From Anaeramoeba flamelloides (lineage: Eukaryota; Metamonada; Anaeramoebidae): a DNA stretch of 64,000 bases. The stretch spans positions 2,976,001 to 3,040,000 of the forward strand of contig JANTQA010000033.1 in assembly GCA_027625915.1 (NCBI GenBank), written 5' to 3'. The translations under genes were made by a program, and so were the position numbers. Within the stretch, counting starts at the first letter, position 1; every line of letters begins with the position of its first letter. The notes below the pieces were generated by a model that was given only the letters and a program-made list of their open reading frames with translations, searched no databases and was not told where the DNA came from. Below are positions 1 to 12,285 of the stretch, one piece after another.

Positions 1-1740
1 AGGATCCACTAAACAAAAAAAACAATGGCCATTAAATAAAAAAAAAAAAAAAAAATATTCTTGAAAAATATGAAGGATACTTTCAGATACACAAAATATA
101 TTAGTTTAGATTTTTCTTATAACACAATATAAGTAAAATAAAAAATGGACTTTAATTATTGGAATTATTTAATAATAAATAGTATTAATTTTAAAAAAAT
201 AGAGTTGTATTATTCAGGATCTTAGAATAAAAGAAATAGTATATCTGTTAATTATTTAACCTAGGCGAGATTAAATTCATGTTTTCAATTTAAGAGTGTA
301 TAAACACAATTATTAGAAGATGTTAAATAAGTTTTAATATTCAAAAAAATTTAATTTTGAGTCTATAAAAAATTGAGGGTTAAACAAAAAAAAAATAAAG
401 AAATTAAAAATAGAGTCAAAAATTCAGAAGAAAAACTATTGAACTATTAAAATGGTAATGAATATTTATAAATTTGGTAGGTTTGGTACAATTGGGTTTA
501 ACACATTCTATCTTAATAATATGTTGATTCTTATTTGTTAATAATGGTTCTATAATCGAAATTTATTATTTAATCCTTATTTTTCCACAAAAAAATTATC
601 TATTTCTTCATTTAATTGATGATTTTGAAGTTAAACCTCTTTGATTTTTTAGGAAATTTTCTATATTTTTTCTTGTTTTTTGAATCTATTACAGCAAAAA
701 ATACTCTCAACACACAATTTTACTTTTAAAATTTATACAAATTTTGAAATCTACCCCTTGAAATATCTTTATATGAAATAATATTAGAAGCTTTTTGGCA
801 AAAATATTTTTTTTCCTAAAATATCAATTATTTTTTTAAGAGATTAATATTTATTTATAAAATTAATTTCTAAACACACTATAGAACGATATCAATTGTT
901 TTAAATTATTTTCAAAACATTATATATATTATTTAATCTTAAAACCCCTGGTCTATTTCAAAAACTATTGTAGAAAAATAATTTCAAATAGTTTATAAAA
1001 CTTTTATTTTCTCAAGTTATTTTCTTTCAACGTTCTTGATTTTTTTAAATCTAAATGATATTTTTCTCATTTCTAATTTCGAAATTGGTACTAGAATGAA
1101 CTATAGAATTAATTTTGAATTAAAGTAAGGAGATTCGATGTTTTTATCTTTTCTGTTTAAAATCTATTGTATTTAGGATTCTGAATTTACTCAATATACT
1201 GCTAATTGTAAAATAAAAATTTCAAATTTTTTCTTCAGCTTTCCAAAATATTCACAATCCAATAATTAAAAAAACATCAAAGTCCCCAATTCTAAAATGA
1301 AAATTAATAATTAAAACTAATTTATGGAATTAAAAATTTGAAATGTTATAATAGATTTAAATCTTTTTGGAAATCTGAATGAAAATTTTGTTCCATTTAT
1401 TTTGCAAAAAATAACAGACCCAGTGTGTTCAATAAAACAAAATAGGAACCAAACAAATAACCAGAGATCAGATATTACAACATTTTCTTTGAAAGACTCT
1501 ATTTATAAAAGAAAAGTAAAGAAAATGGAGTGATAATTATTTCCTATTATTATTCAAATACCATTAAGATTGAAAAAAGTAAAAAATTCAAAGATTCAAT
1601 TATAATTGTCATTTGTTCTTTTCACAAATAGAATAATTATTTAGATTTCGTTTTCAAAGTTTCAATAAATGAGGGTATTTACAAAATCTTTTTTTAGTAA
1701 GGTTAATAAAATTAGATTATTTCACAATGGTATAATTACC
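1..1740. other. Intergenic AT-rich stretch, no gene seen
   Basis: This stretch is very AT-rich, with stops in all frames and no recognisable protein or RNA gene. It lies upstream of the lectin gene. Its only structured content I can name is a piece of a dispersed repeat near 1395-1575. The window edge cuts it, so a neighbouring gene's untranslated region could reach in from the left. Confidence 0.6.
1395..1575 (-). repeat. Fragment of the TTTCAGTCAAAG-terminated repeat family
   Basis: The segment resembles about 61430-61560 in the reverse-oriented copy. It shares the order 'CTCTATTTATAAAAGAAAAGT', then a purine-rich run, then 'TTTCCTATTATTATTCAAAT' and 'ACCA'. Neither terminus is preserved, so this is an old internal fragment. 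Similarity was judged by eye. Confidence 0.6.
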
Positions 1741-2301
1741 TTAAGGTTTACAATCCCTGAAATTTGAAAAAAGATTATCTTACGTAGGGTGTAGTGACTT
1801 GTTAATTTGGTTCTTAGCTGATCGATCTTGTACTTGGTATGGATTTTAAAAGTGATTCAAAAAGGCAATTTTTGACAATTTATTTTTTTTTTTTCCGAAA
1901 TCCGAATTGAAGAGTTTAAGATTGATTGGCTCGAACTTAAGTTATAAAAAAATGTGGTTTGTGGGTTGTTGATTGAAATTTTTAATTAAGTTTGGTTTTA
2001 TTGGGAGCTTTTAAAAAATTTTATTTTTTCTTTTGGTTAATTGACAAAAAAGTAAATAAAGATTCTTTTCTAAAACCCAAAATTCAAAAGTTATTCTTGA
2101 ACACCTATCAATCTATTAATCTTAAACTCTTCAATTCGGATTTCGGAAAAAAAAAAAATAAATTGTCAAAAATTACCATTTTGAACCACTATTAAAACCC
2201 AGACAAAGCCAAAGATCTATCAGCTAAGAACCAAGATTAGCAAGTTACTATAAACGACACAAGATAATCTTTTATCATTTTTCAGGGTTTGTAAACCTTG
2301 A
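1741..2301. mobile_element. Foldback MITE-like element, 553 bp, copy 1
   Basis: Outer bases read TTAA-GGTTTACAATCCC on the left and GGGTTTGTAAACC-TTGA on the right. The two halves are long inverted repeats: about 1745-1950 pairs with about 2090-2297, including the block with 'TTCCGAAATCCGAATTGAAG'. The roughly 140 bp centre is unpaired and carries only a chance reading frame. A second copy at 24146-24704 has nearly the same length (551 bp) and the same ends, so both were probably moved by one transposase in trans. TTAA next to each end would suit a TTAA-targeting (piggyBac-like) transposase, but the terminal bases are GG rather than the usual CCC, so the family is inference. Confidence 0.85.
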
Positions 2302-2458
2302 TTAATTGATTATTTTGGTACTTTAATCAACAATTTTGTTCCTTTTATTTTTATATTAACCGTAGGTTGAACAAAGAGTATAGTTACTGAAATTCCACAT
2401 CTCTAACATACAATTTTTTAATCATTCACAAACCTAATTCATTTTTTCTATTTATCAT

Positions 2459-5400
2459 ATGGAAATGATAACTTCTTCATTTATGCCAAAATTTTCACTT
2501 CTTCTCTTTATCTTTTGTAGTCAATTCTTCCTAATAAGTTTTGTTGAGTCAGGAAATTTAAATCGGGCAAGTTTTATCCATTCCTTTGGTCCACCATTTT
2601 TAGGAAGGATCCGTAACTATGATCTTGGCGAAAATGCACTTATTTTGTCTGATTCTGTGAGTTTAACTTCTGATATCAAAAGCCAAAGGGGTTCGTTATG
2701 GGGAAAGCGTAGGAACTTATTTAAATACTGGGAAGCAGAAATCCATTTCAAAATAACAGGAAAAGCAAGAATGGGTGCAGAGGGATTCGCATTTTGGTTT
2801 GTTTCTTTTTTTTACTTTTTGTTTTTTGTTTCGTTTTAATTTTTTTCAAAGAAACATAAAAATTACAAAAATGATCACCCCACTAGCAATCGTTATCCAC
2901 AGCACAACGTATTTTAATTATTAGTGTCGTGTTTTTTTTTGAACTCTTTTTAGATCCTAATGAAACAATTTACTTTTTTCGATTTACTTTTTTCTGTTTT
3001 CTTCAGAAAAACAGAAACTTCATTTACTTTTTTTTAAAAAAAAAACAAAACTCTTTTAAATCTTTTCTTCTTTTTTGCATCACATCCTTTCAAATGTATT
3101 TTTTTCATATTTGTTTAATAAACGTAAAGGTACACAAAAGAAAGACTACAAACCGGACCGGTTTTTGGAAATAAAAATAAATTTGATGGGCTGGGTGTAT
3201 TTTTTGATACATTTGATAACAATGGGAATAAAGACAACCCATTTATCCAAGTGATGATCGGTAATGGCAAAATTGAATACAATCATTTCAATGATGGTTC
3301 AACTACAAGTCTGGGTCAATGCCCTGCTCCAATTCGTAACACAAAAAAGCCAGTTAAGGTTAAACTAATTTATTTAGATGATGAGTTAACAATTTTAACA
3401 GATTTTATCGATTCTGGAGTTTTTAAAAATTGTTTAGTTTTAAACAACGTTGACCTACCGTTGCTCAATTTTTTTGGTTTTTCTGCTGAAACTGGTCTTT
3501 TGACGGGTATGTTTTTTTTGTTTTTTTATTTTTGTATTTTTTGAAGCTATCAAATCTCTTTAAATACTCGGAAACCACAAACACCATTCAAAGACACAAC
3601 TTTTTTCTTGTTTTACGCACTATCTTAAAAAGCGTCACCCAAATGTTTTCACTTAAGATTTTGATTAGAAAATTAATTTACAACATGAAAATGCAGTCGT
3701 TTTAAAAATGCGACACAGCTGTTCCAGCTCTACCATACAAACATTATCAGACAAAGACATTGGTTGTCTATTTTAAAATTATGTTTTGTGTATAGCTGTT
3801 TTAAAAAAGTGTGGAATCGAAGTTTTGTAAGTAGGGCTTAAAACTGTCTAATTCATATGTTTTAATCAGCTCAGTCAACATCTAACAAAAGTTTTGGTAC
3901 ACACTTTTCTAAAACAGCTGTAATAGAAAATTCAATTTCGATCATATCCTAAATAAGATACTGATAAATTCAATTAAATCTTTTAAAAATTTTTGCTTTA
4001 TTTTCCATTTTTGAAAGTTTTTCACCAAAAAATTTAGAATAAAGTATTTTGAGTGGGTAAAGTGTTAATGAAACTTTGTAAAATTAGTTAGTCGTGAAAT
4101 ATTCTTAGTAAAGAATTGTTCAGAAAGTATTGTTCTTGGGTTTGGTAAAATGGAAATAGAATTAAAAAGTGTTTTGAAATTTTTTTGAATTTATCAGTAA
4201 AATTTTCAATTTCTATTCTATCAGTCCATTCTAGAGAAATTTTTTTTTGTAATAAGCAAAGACCAAAAGTGAATTTCAAAAGAAAAGAAATCACAGGAAT
4301 CACAGAAACATGAAATTATTTTTGGATCATTGATTTTAAATTTTTTAAATCTGATTGTTGCAATTTTGGAAATTGAAGATTTGCATTAATGTATATTTTT
4401 TTATGAAAAACTTTTTTTAATTTTTTCGTTTCATTCATTCAATTATATAATCTTTATTCAGATCTTAATTGAGACAATTCTCAATTAAAGTCAAAAACAA
4501 AGAGATCAATTGTTAAATTCTAAAGCTAATTTTATGAAATAAATAAAAAAAAACAGCCCCATTTGAGAAAAAAGTTCAACATGATTTTTAATCAGGAAAC
4601 TTTAAAGAGAAACTGAAAATTCAAAATAAGATCAAGTATAAATAAAAGAAAAAATAAATGATTTTAGACAAAAATGGAGGATTAAATACAATAACAATTT
4701 TTACAAAACTATCTATTAGTAAGAGTTATTCTTTGATTGATCAATTACAAAAAATTTGTTGAAAAATTTAAATATATTGAATTATCCTCAAAACAACTCG
4801 TCATATTTCGATAAAAAAGTAGATTTAAATTGAGTTTGTTATTCGCTTGATAAGAACCATACTAGACCATTTGGAGCAATTTTCAATTTTTTTGAATTTT
4901 AAACGCTTTTTACTTTTTTAGAATCTAGTGATTAATTTGTAGAATCATAAAATTCTATTTTCTCTTTTGGACTCAAATAGTGTTTTAAAGTATTAAAAAC
5001 AACAATAAAAACAAACTTAAACTCAAAATTATAAGATCAAAGAAAACTAATAAAATTTTTTTAATTTTTTTTTTGAAGAAAAGATTAAAAACTAAAAAAA
5101 GGTTTTGGTTTTCCACACAAAGCCCTGGAATGAGTTCACTCATTATTGAGTTTTTTTTAATTTATTTAAAGTATCTTAGTTGATTTTAATTCTTTCAATT
5201 TATTGTCTTTGTGAACCTTTCAATTTAATTTAACTAATGGCCAACCTTTTCTGTTACTTTTTTTTCGCAAGAGCTTTTTGTTTGAAACACATGATGTTTT
5301 TATCGTTCAATGTTTCTCCAGTTCTTTATTTGGGTTTATCAATTTTATTTATTTTTTTTTTCATCAACAAACAAAAAAAAAATAAATAAAGCAAGTTAAA

Positions 5401-8400
5401 AGAAAAAAAAATAGAATCTTCACTTTGAATACTTTATTCACAAAAAAATGTGAAGAAACCAGAGTATCAAACGATAGACTCACAGGATTCTAAAATTTAA
5501 ATAACTTATGAACAGATTTTTACAAAATTCAAGAAAAATTTCAGGATCACAAACAGAATGTTTTCCAAAACTTTGATAGGTTCTTTAAGGACTCAGGTGG
5601 AATCACTTTTGAGAAATAACACGTTATGTTTCAATTGAACTTTTTGAAAAAATCGAATAGAATCCCGAGATTATATTTTTTTTTTTTTTTTTTTTTTTAG
5701 CACTTTTTGAACTGCTCTGAAAATAATAGAATAGATTCTTCTTTGAAATTAAAGTGTTTCATCTTTTAATTGATTTCACTTTCCATTTTCAGGTTTCTGT
5801 GATTCTATTAATGTTCACAATTAAAAATCTAGTTGAACTTTTTTTTCTAGTTTGACTTTTTTTCCCAAATGGTACTATAATATCAATAATTATATAAACT
5901 GGTAATTAAAGCCCATCTATAAATCTATACAAACCACCTTTTCGCGAATTTTTTAAGATTAAATTGACCATATAGAACCTCTGAGATCAACATTTCTTCA
6001 GATAAATCAAATAAAAACACTGTTTTAAAAGTTATGAAACCCTTTCTATATACATCCACAAACACAACATTTTGAATTTTTATCAATCTTTTTTTTTTTT
6101 TTTTTGTTAACCAAAGACATTTTAACAAATAATCAACAAAAATAGTGAAAATTACTCCCTGATCAAGATAATTTTTTTTTTATTATGAATACAATTATAT
6201 GAATGTTTTATTGGTGTTATTAATAGTCAAAATCTCCCCAAGGTGGGTATAATTATGTTCACCATCTTTAGATGATTTTGGCTAATTCATTTTTACTTAA
6301 TTTAATAGAATTGAGGAAATTTTAGTAAATAATCAAAAATTCTAAAAAATTAAAAAAAAAAAAAAAAAGAAAACACTTTGCAACACTTACATAATCCTAT
6401 CTATGTGTTAAAAAATTTTTAAAAATTGAAATTCATATAAATAATATAAAATTAAAAAAAAATCACATTTTCGAATTTTGAAAGAATAATAATTTTAATA
6501 TTTATTTTTTCAATTTATTACTTATTTTTTATTTATTACTTATTTTCAACTTATTAATTATTTTCATTTACTTTTTTTTCATTTCATTATTAATTCTTAT
6601 AAAATTTATAGACAGTCACGAAATAATTAGATTTAATCTTAAAGATCTTACTAAAGATACCATTTCTCCACAAACTCAAAAAAACCAAAATCAAAACCAA
6701 AATCAAAACCAAAATCAAAACCAAAATCAAAACCAAAATCAAAACCAAAATCAAAACCAAAATCAAAACCAAAATCAGAAAGATGACAAAATCAAAGTAC
6801 CAATAGATTTAAAAAAAAACGAACAAGGTGAAAAAATAAATGAAAAACAAAACGAAAAAAAAGATATAAACAAAATAGACGAATTAAAAAAAGTTTTAAC
6901 TCAAAAGCAAATTGATGATATGTTGGAGCATTTAATTGATCAAAATAAATTAATTGAAAAATATGTTATTGATATTAATGATATGAAAAATATTCATCAA
7001 AAAGATCCAGATATGAATAAAGTGGAAATTTTGGTAAAAGATTTACAAGAGAAAATGACACAAAACAAAAATGAAATTGATTCAATTCGCTTTGATGTTC
7101 TAAATTTACGGGATAAATTGGTGAATCAAGTAAATTTTTTTCCCATCTTTGATCTAGACTTTTATAATTTATCTCAATAATTATTTTTGTATTTATTTTA
7201 GAATATTGGCATAGTGCTCAAACTAAGAATTAATCCTAAAAAAATAAAAAAAAAATGTTAAATTGTCTTTGAATATATATATATATATATATATAAGGAA
7301 GTTTTTCAACTCTTAGTTTATTAAACAATCAAAATAAGGTTCCAAATGAAGGAAAATCATTTCGATATACTGCAAAAGAAAAAATCAATAATTATCAAAA
7401 TAAAAAAATAATTTTCCAATATTTTTGGAGTGAACACAACAAAAAAATGTATTGGGAAATTTGGTGTAATTTAATAAATCTTTATTGCTAAATAAAAGAT
7501 TAGATATCGTGTGCTATTTTTATTTGGGTTTTTTTCATTGAAAAAAACTTAAAAGGAACTTTCTGCTGTGGAAAAAAAGTGAAAGACGGGAAAAAAGTGA
7601 AACACGGTTTTTCATTTGGGAACATTAATAGAACCTGAAAACGAAAAGTAAAATCAATTAAAAGAAGAAATCAATTAACTTCAAATAATAATCCATTATA
7701 TTATTTTCAATCAAACCAACAAACACAATTTAAATCTACTTTCATATCGAAATTGTTTGAGTAGTTTTGGAGAATCGCAAAAATATAGTCGAATTTTTTG
7801 AACAAATTTTTAATAATTGATCAATCAAAGAAAACCCCATTACCAAAAGATAGTATTAAAAAAAACTGTTATTGTGCTAATACTTCATTTTGTCTTTATT
7901 TATTCATTTATTCTTTTATTCAGAATTGATCTTACTTTTTGTTTTCAAGTTCTAGTAATCGCCCCAATAAAAAAACATGTTTCACTTTTTTTCCAGAACG
8001 GTTAAAATCAATTATTCAAAACATGTTTTTTGAATTTGATGAAAATGAAAAACGATTATAGACTTGAGAAAAACTTAAACGAAAGAAAAACAAAAAACAA
8101 AAAACCGATAAAAATAATTGTAAAATGATCCAAATTATTTGGAAAAATCAAAATTATTTCCAAATTTAATAAAAGATAAGTATTGAGATTCTTTTAACTG
8201 TAACAAAAAAAAAAAAAAAAAAAAAAAAGGATATATTACTAATTGTCAAAATTGGTCAAACTGAATTTTTTTCATCTTTTTGAAGGGTATCTTGATTAAT
8301 TCTATTGGTATGAAAGTTTTTAATACTTTATAATTGCTGGAGGAAAAATCAAAAATATTATTTTGTGATTGGTAGTATTTTATTACTTAAATTTTAGAAA

Positions 8401-10288
8401 ATCCAAAAAGTTGAAATCATCAATACTAAATATTTTAAAAAATTTGTTCGAAATTCAATTTTAACCACCAAGGTTTAGTGGAAATTTTTTACCCTTAAAA
8501 CAAGTTACAAAAGTCTAATTGGTCTCTTAATTATTTTTTTTTTTCAAAATCCTGGCCAAAATCTAATAACATACCATCCAAACAGCTCTAATATACATTA
8601 ACCTATCCTAACCTACCTTAACCGGCCCGAAAAAGGGTTTTTAAATACCTACATTCAATATATATCAATGGAATTGACTATTTTGAAAAAAATGAGAATT
8701 TGACTATTTTGAAATTTGGTCAATTTTGTTAATTAATAATGTTCCCAAAATGAACTATAGTTAATTTCAATAATTCTAAAAAATAGTTGTTAGCTTTTTT
8801 CGAGTTTTCTATTTTATTCTGAAAATCAATAGATTTTCCTCCGAAAAACAATAAAACAGAAAACCTCTAGAAAGCAATAATTGTATTTTCCAGAATTTAA
8901 ATGATTGGAATAAAATCTTTGATTTTCCAAATAAACAGAAAACTCAAGAAAACCTAACGGCACTTTTTTTTATTTCTAAAATTAAAAAAAAAAAACTAAC
9001 GGCTCTTTTCCAGTATTCAAAATAATGGAGAAAAATCAAAGATTTTACTTCATTCTTTTGAATTCTGGAAAAATTAGACACTTTCCATTGTTTTATTTTT
9101 AATTTTTGGATTGATTAGAAAATTTATAGATTTTCCTAATAAACAGAAAACTTGGAGAAAACCTAGTACTCTTAAGCACTTTACTAAAACTAAACAATGA
9201 ATTCCAATTTCCGGTTTATTCTGAAAAAAAAACAATAAATTTTCTCAGTAAAAAACTGAACTCTTCAAGAAAATCTTCGTTAGGTTTTTTTTAATAATAG
9301 AAATTAAAAAAAAAATTATTAGATTTTCTTTTTGTTTCTGAAATTGAAAAAAACATCCGTTATCTTTTCTTGGGTTTTATGTTTATTGCGAAAATCGAAG
9401 ATTTTATTACAATCATTTAAATTCTGGAAAATACAATTATTGCTTTCTAGAGGTTTTCTGTTTTATTGTTTTTCGGAGGAAAATCAATAGATTTTCAGAA
9501 TCAAATAGAAAACCTCAAGAAAAGCGCCGTTAGGTTTTCCAGAATTTAAAAGAATTGAGTAAAATCTTTGATTTTTCTCTATTATTTTAAATACTGAAAA
9601 AGCGCCGTTAGTTTTTTTTTTTTAATTTTAGAAATAAAAAAAAGCGCCGTTAGGTTTTCTTGGGTTTTCTGTTTATTTGGGAAAAACAAGATTTTTCTCT
9701 ATTCTTATGAATTAAAAAAAAAAAAAACTAAACACTCTACGGTACTTGACGACACTCTACGGCACTCCACAGCAATTCAAACAATCTAACGAATTTTGTT
9801 TTGTATTGAGTACGATCATCATACCAAATTTATTTTTAAAAAATTTAAATAAATATTCATAAATTTCATTATTGGCAAAAGGAGAAATAAATAGAGAATA
9901 TTTATTTTTAATCAAATCTGAGCAGTTATTCATTATTCAATTTTTTTAATTTTTTTTTATTCTTTGGAATTAATAATTTAATTTATCTTTTATTATCTTG
10001 ACATATTTTTAATTGAAATAGGTACTTAAAAAAAATAAAGAAATTTCGCAGCAATTGAAAGATTACTCAGATAGTTTTGATCGACTAAGAAATGATATTA
10101 GATCGATCCTTAAATCGCAGCAAAATGTTCATACAAAGCTTGAGAGCGACAGTGAATATATCCATGATGAATTTAAAAAAAAATCAAGCATGAAATTTTG
10201 GATTTTCTTTGGTTTCTGTCAATTGCTTTTCGTACTTTTTGTCATTTATTGGTTAAGAAGTCAAAAGCAAAGAACTAAATTACTTTAA
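2459..10288 (+). CDS. L-type lectin cargo receptor, ERGIC-53/VIP36-like (4 exons)
   Basis: Exons are 2459-2796, 3130-3506, 6612-7129 and 10022-10288. All introns are GT-AG, and the exons sum to 1500 nt (499 residues plus stop). A signal peptide lies at about residues 5-31. The luminal leguminous-type lectin domain (about 33-240) shows 'GAEGFAFWYTK' rebuilt across intron 1, 'TGPVFGNKNKFDGLGVFFD', and 'YNHFNDG'. These match the Asp, Asn and His positions of ERGIC-53 that bind calcium and mannose. Exon 3 opens with DSHEI, the family's 'DDHDV' strand, then a Gln-Asn tract and a coiled-coil stalk. Exon 4 gives one membrane span and a tail ending RTKLL. The family cycles between ER and Golgi as a type I receptor for N-glycoproteins. 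The tail has basic residues at -5 and -3 and a dileucine end, close to COPI retrieval and ER-exit signals. Introns 2 and 3 are 3.1 and 2.9 kb and hold repeats. Confidence 0.93.
3791..3922. mobile_element. TA-flanked hairpin MITE, 128 bp, in lectin intron 2
   Basis: A near-palindrome: 'TAGCTGTTTTAAAAAAGTGT' on the left pairs with 'ACACTTTTCTAAAACAGCTG' on the right, with TA outside each end. The interior is 128 bp, the same length as the hairpin at 15861-15992, and both share CAGCTGTTT-type ends. TA duplication and a CAG start recall Tc1/mariner-derived MITEs. The family is inference. Confidence 0.7.
3923..6611 (+). other. Rest of lectin intron 2, no gene seen
   Basis: AT-rich intron sequence ending in the acceptor before 6612. 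It holds long homopolymer runs (for example a T run near 5670-5699). A weak inverted similarity links about 4255-4315 and 5760-5820 ('GTTTCTGTGATTC'). A short stretch near 5815-5870 resembles the right end of the 0.4 kb element at 7589-7994. No coding exon is evident. Confidence 0.55.
6683..6776 (+). repeat. Coding 12-bp minisatellite (Gln-Asn tract)
   Basis: Eight nearly perfect copies of the 12-bp unit AAAACCAAAATC lie inside lectin exon 3 and encode alternating Asn and Gln between the lectin domain and the coiled-coil stalk. The unit is a multiple of three, so copy-number change keeps the frame. Copies are almost identical at the DNA level, which suggests recent slippage. Confidence 0.9.
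7272..7295. repeat. (TA)n microsatellite
   Basis: An uninterrupted run of about 12 TA units lies just inside lectin intron 3. No function is visible. Confidence 0.9.
7588..7995. mobile_element. MITE with GGAAAAAAGTGAAACA ends, 0.4 kb
   Basis: The left end reads GGAAAAAAGTGAAACACGG and the right end is the inverse of GGAAAAAAAGTGAAACATG, giving terminal inverted repeats of about 23 bp around 406 bp. The interior has no sustained frame. A diverged copy of matching length (412 bp) lies at 20069-20480 in the intron of another gene, which fixes the boundaries. It sits in intron 3 of the lectin gene. Confidence 0.8.
8450..8740 (+). repeat. Dispersed repeat, copy 1 (partner at 25090-25345)
   Basis: Shares ordered blocks with 25090-25345: 'ACAAGT..AAAGT.TAATTGGTC', a T run, 'ATACATTAAC' and 'AAAAAAATGAGAATTTGAC'. 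The copies differ by many substitutions and small gaps, so they are old. No terminal repeats were recognised. Confidence 0.65.
8797..9525. mobile_element. Foldback element with long near-identical arms
   Basis: Arms of about 165 bp (8797-8959 and 9357-9525) are inverted copies. A core of about 65 bp is perfect, including 'TGCTTTCTAGAGGTTTTCTG'. The loop and flanks carry further copies of a short module with 'GCGCCGTTAGGTTTTC', so the whole 8.75-9.77 kb stretch looks built from repeated half-elements. Related pieces occur near 20600-20940, 30590-30670 and 34120-34290. It lies in lectin intron 3. High arm identity suggests recent formation or gene conversion between arms. Confidence 0.8.
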
Positions 10289-10736
10289 TTTTTTAAATAA
10301 AATCCCGAAATTTTATTTTAATTTTTTTCATTTCTTTTTTATTGAAGGTATAAAATCTATTTTTAACTTTTTACATTATTTTTTCCGAAAGAATTTCTTC
10401 AACTCAATATTAATTACAAGAATGATAATATTTTCTATAATACTATTTATTAATTCTGCTTTATCTCATTTAAAAAAATTGTAAACTCTATTTCAAAATC
10501 ATTGGTCCATTAAAAATCAAATTTGAAAGAAAAGTATTTTTAATAATTGAAGTTATCTATTATAATATAAAAATTTCAATTTTAATATTCAGTTCTATAC
10601 TCTAGAGATCTTTATTTTTTGTCTAAAAATAAAATATAAAAAAGTAAAAAAAAATAAAAAAAATTGGGATATTTATTTTGAAATAAGTATTACATAAAAA
10701 ATAGAAAATTTTAAAAAATTAATAAAACTCATTTAT
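10289..10736. other. Lectin 3' flank, no gene seen
   Basis: AT-rich sequence between the lectin stop and a possible minus-strand terminal exon. The opposed orientation would make this a shared 3' region for two convergent genes, if the minus-strand exon is real. No structured element was seen. Confidence 0.5.
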
Positions 10737-10860
10737 CTATTCTCCTTCCATTTGAATAACGAAATCTAATCTATTTTTCTTATTTGAAACCAATTTTTTC
10801 ATTAATTCATATGTTACTTCTTTCCAAATTTTCATTTTCATTTTCCATTTTAACAAAATA
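10737..10860 (-). CDS. Possible terminal exon of an unknown minus-strand gene
   Basis: Reading leftward, a pyrimidine-rich acceptor (…TTTTTCCACAG) is followed by a frame ending in 'KKLVSNKKNRLDFVIQMEGE' and TAG. The composition is more protein-like than the surroundings. A candidate preceding exon ends at a donor near 11028 (AAAAG|GTACAT). In the phase needed for the long frame, that exon has no clear start or acceptor. In phase 0 the terminal exon would instead stop after about 17 residues. I do not recognise the product. It could be the tail of a small gene or a gene fragment. Confidence 0.35.
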
Positions 10861-12285
10861 CTGTGGAAAAAAAATAAAAGAGAAAAAATGATTTATTTTC
10901 AAACTTTTCATTGTGCGGGGAAAAACTTCAAAACAGGCAAATACAATTCAAAATTCAAATGTAAACATTTGCCATTTATTCTGAAATTTAGTTTATATGA
11001 AAAAAATTAAGAAAAAATGAAATGTACCTTTTGAGAGTAAAATCGAAAAAATTGGTTGAAAAAAACAAATATATTGACAAAATAAATTTTGAGTATTAGT
11101 TTTATTAAAACCTTCTGGCTTGAAAGAAAATTAAGGACAGTCTGTATTTTATGCCTAGTGAAGATTACTATAGAGACTAAAAGCATATTTAGGGTCTTAA
11201 AAGATTGTTGATTCAAGAACTTGTGTTAAAATTTTGAATTTAGGTTTTGTTTTAAACATTTTTTTGTTAACGACTACATTTGCAATATGTAAAATTACCT
11301 CTGAATAATTTGGTTCGATCTCATTTAAAATATAAATGAACCATCTTTAAAAGATTCACCAATTTGGATGAAACAATCATTTTCTGGGTATATTTTTAAT
11401 TAAAAATTTGAATAAGAAAGTTTGTGATACTTAAAATTGAATATCCTTATTATGGAAGATAAAAATGAAAAAGAAAAATAACCAGGATTTTCTTGCCTGA
11501 AACAATGAAGACCAATTCAAACACTCTCAATAAATAACTTTAACTTTTAAAGATCATTGTTTGTGAATTTTTGCTATTGGGTTACCTTGGATTAATACAT
11601 TATCTTAACAAATCATATTAATTATTACAAAGGAGTTGATATTTTGTCTTTTTGTTTTTGGTTCTTTCAATTTTTTTAAATTAGGTTTTCCTTCATAATT
11701 AAGAAGAGGGTGTTTAATCTATTTTCTTTTGAAACAGAATCCCAATTACCAAATAAACTTCAGATTTTTTGGAGCTTTTTTAATTAATTTTTTTTTTATT
11801 TGAAATGTTTCTCTCTAAACCCAATTGAATATAGCAAGATAAATTGTGGAGGAGTTGTGTTCAAGAGGTTTTATGGTATTTACATATAACAATCTTGAAG
11901 AAAATTTAATATTCAAAAATTAGTTATGAATTTTCAATAAAAACAATTTGTTTGGGTTGAGAAAAAATGATCTTTCTTTTTGGGAAATAGATATTCTACA
12001 GGATTCAAAACAATACCAAGTAAATTACCGAATCTTATCAAAATCTATCTTTGTTTTGAAATAAAAACGGGCTATTCTTCAAAAATTTTCAATCTTTTCC
12101 ATTTTGACTTTTCAGGTATTTTTTTAAAAACCCTCTCAACTTAAATCCTAAATTATAAAGAAAATACGAATAAAAAATTCTCATAAATACAAAAATTCAC
12201 AGAAAATCGAAAAATATATTGTAAAAAATTGATTAAAGTTTGATTTTTAATTTATTTTTTCCTTGCTATGTAAAAGTATACTTTG
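10861..12285. other. Intergenic AT-rich stretch
   Basis: No gene is supported. A minus-strand open frame at about 11007-11216 is rich in Phe, Ile and Leu and starts at a non-ATG codon. It is considered above only as a doubtful upstream exon. No clear terminal repeats were seen. Confidence 0.5.

Noticed and set aside
1992-2195. 67-codon plus-strand frame
   Set aside because: It lies in the loop and arm of a foldback element, starts at a non-ATG codon and is not kept in the second copy.
6590-6772. Minus-strand (VLIL)n frame
   Set aside because: It is the antisense of the Gln-Asn minisatellite in lectin exon 3.
7817-8005. 62-codon plus-strand frame
   Set aside because: It is part of the 0.4-kb MITE. 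The diverged copy at 20.1-20.5 kb does not keep the frame.
11305-11325. GGTTCGATCTC as a tRNA B box
   Set aside because: No matching A box, acceptor stem or cloverleaf around it.
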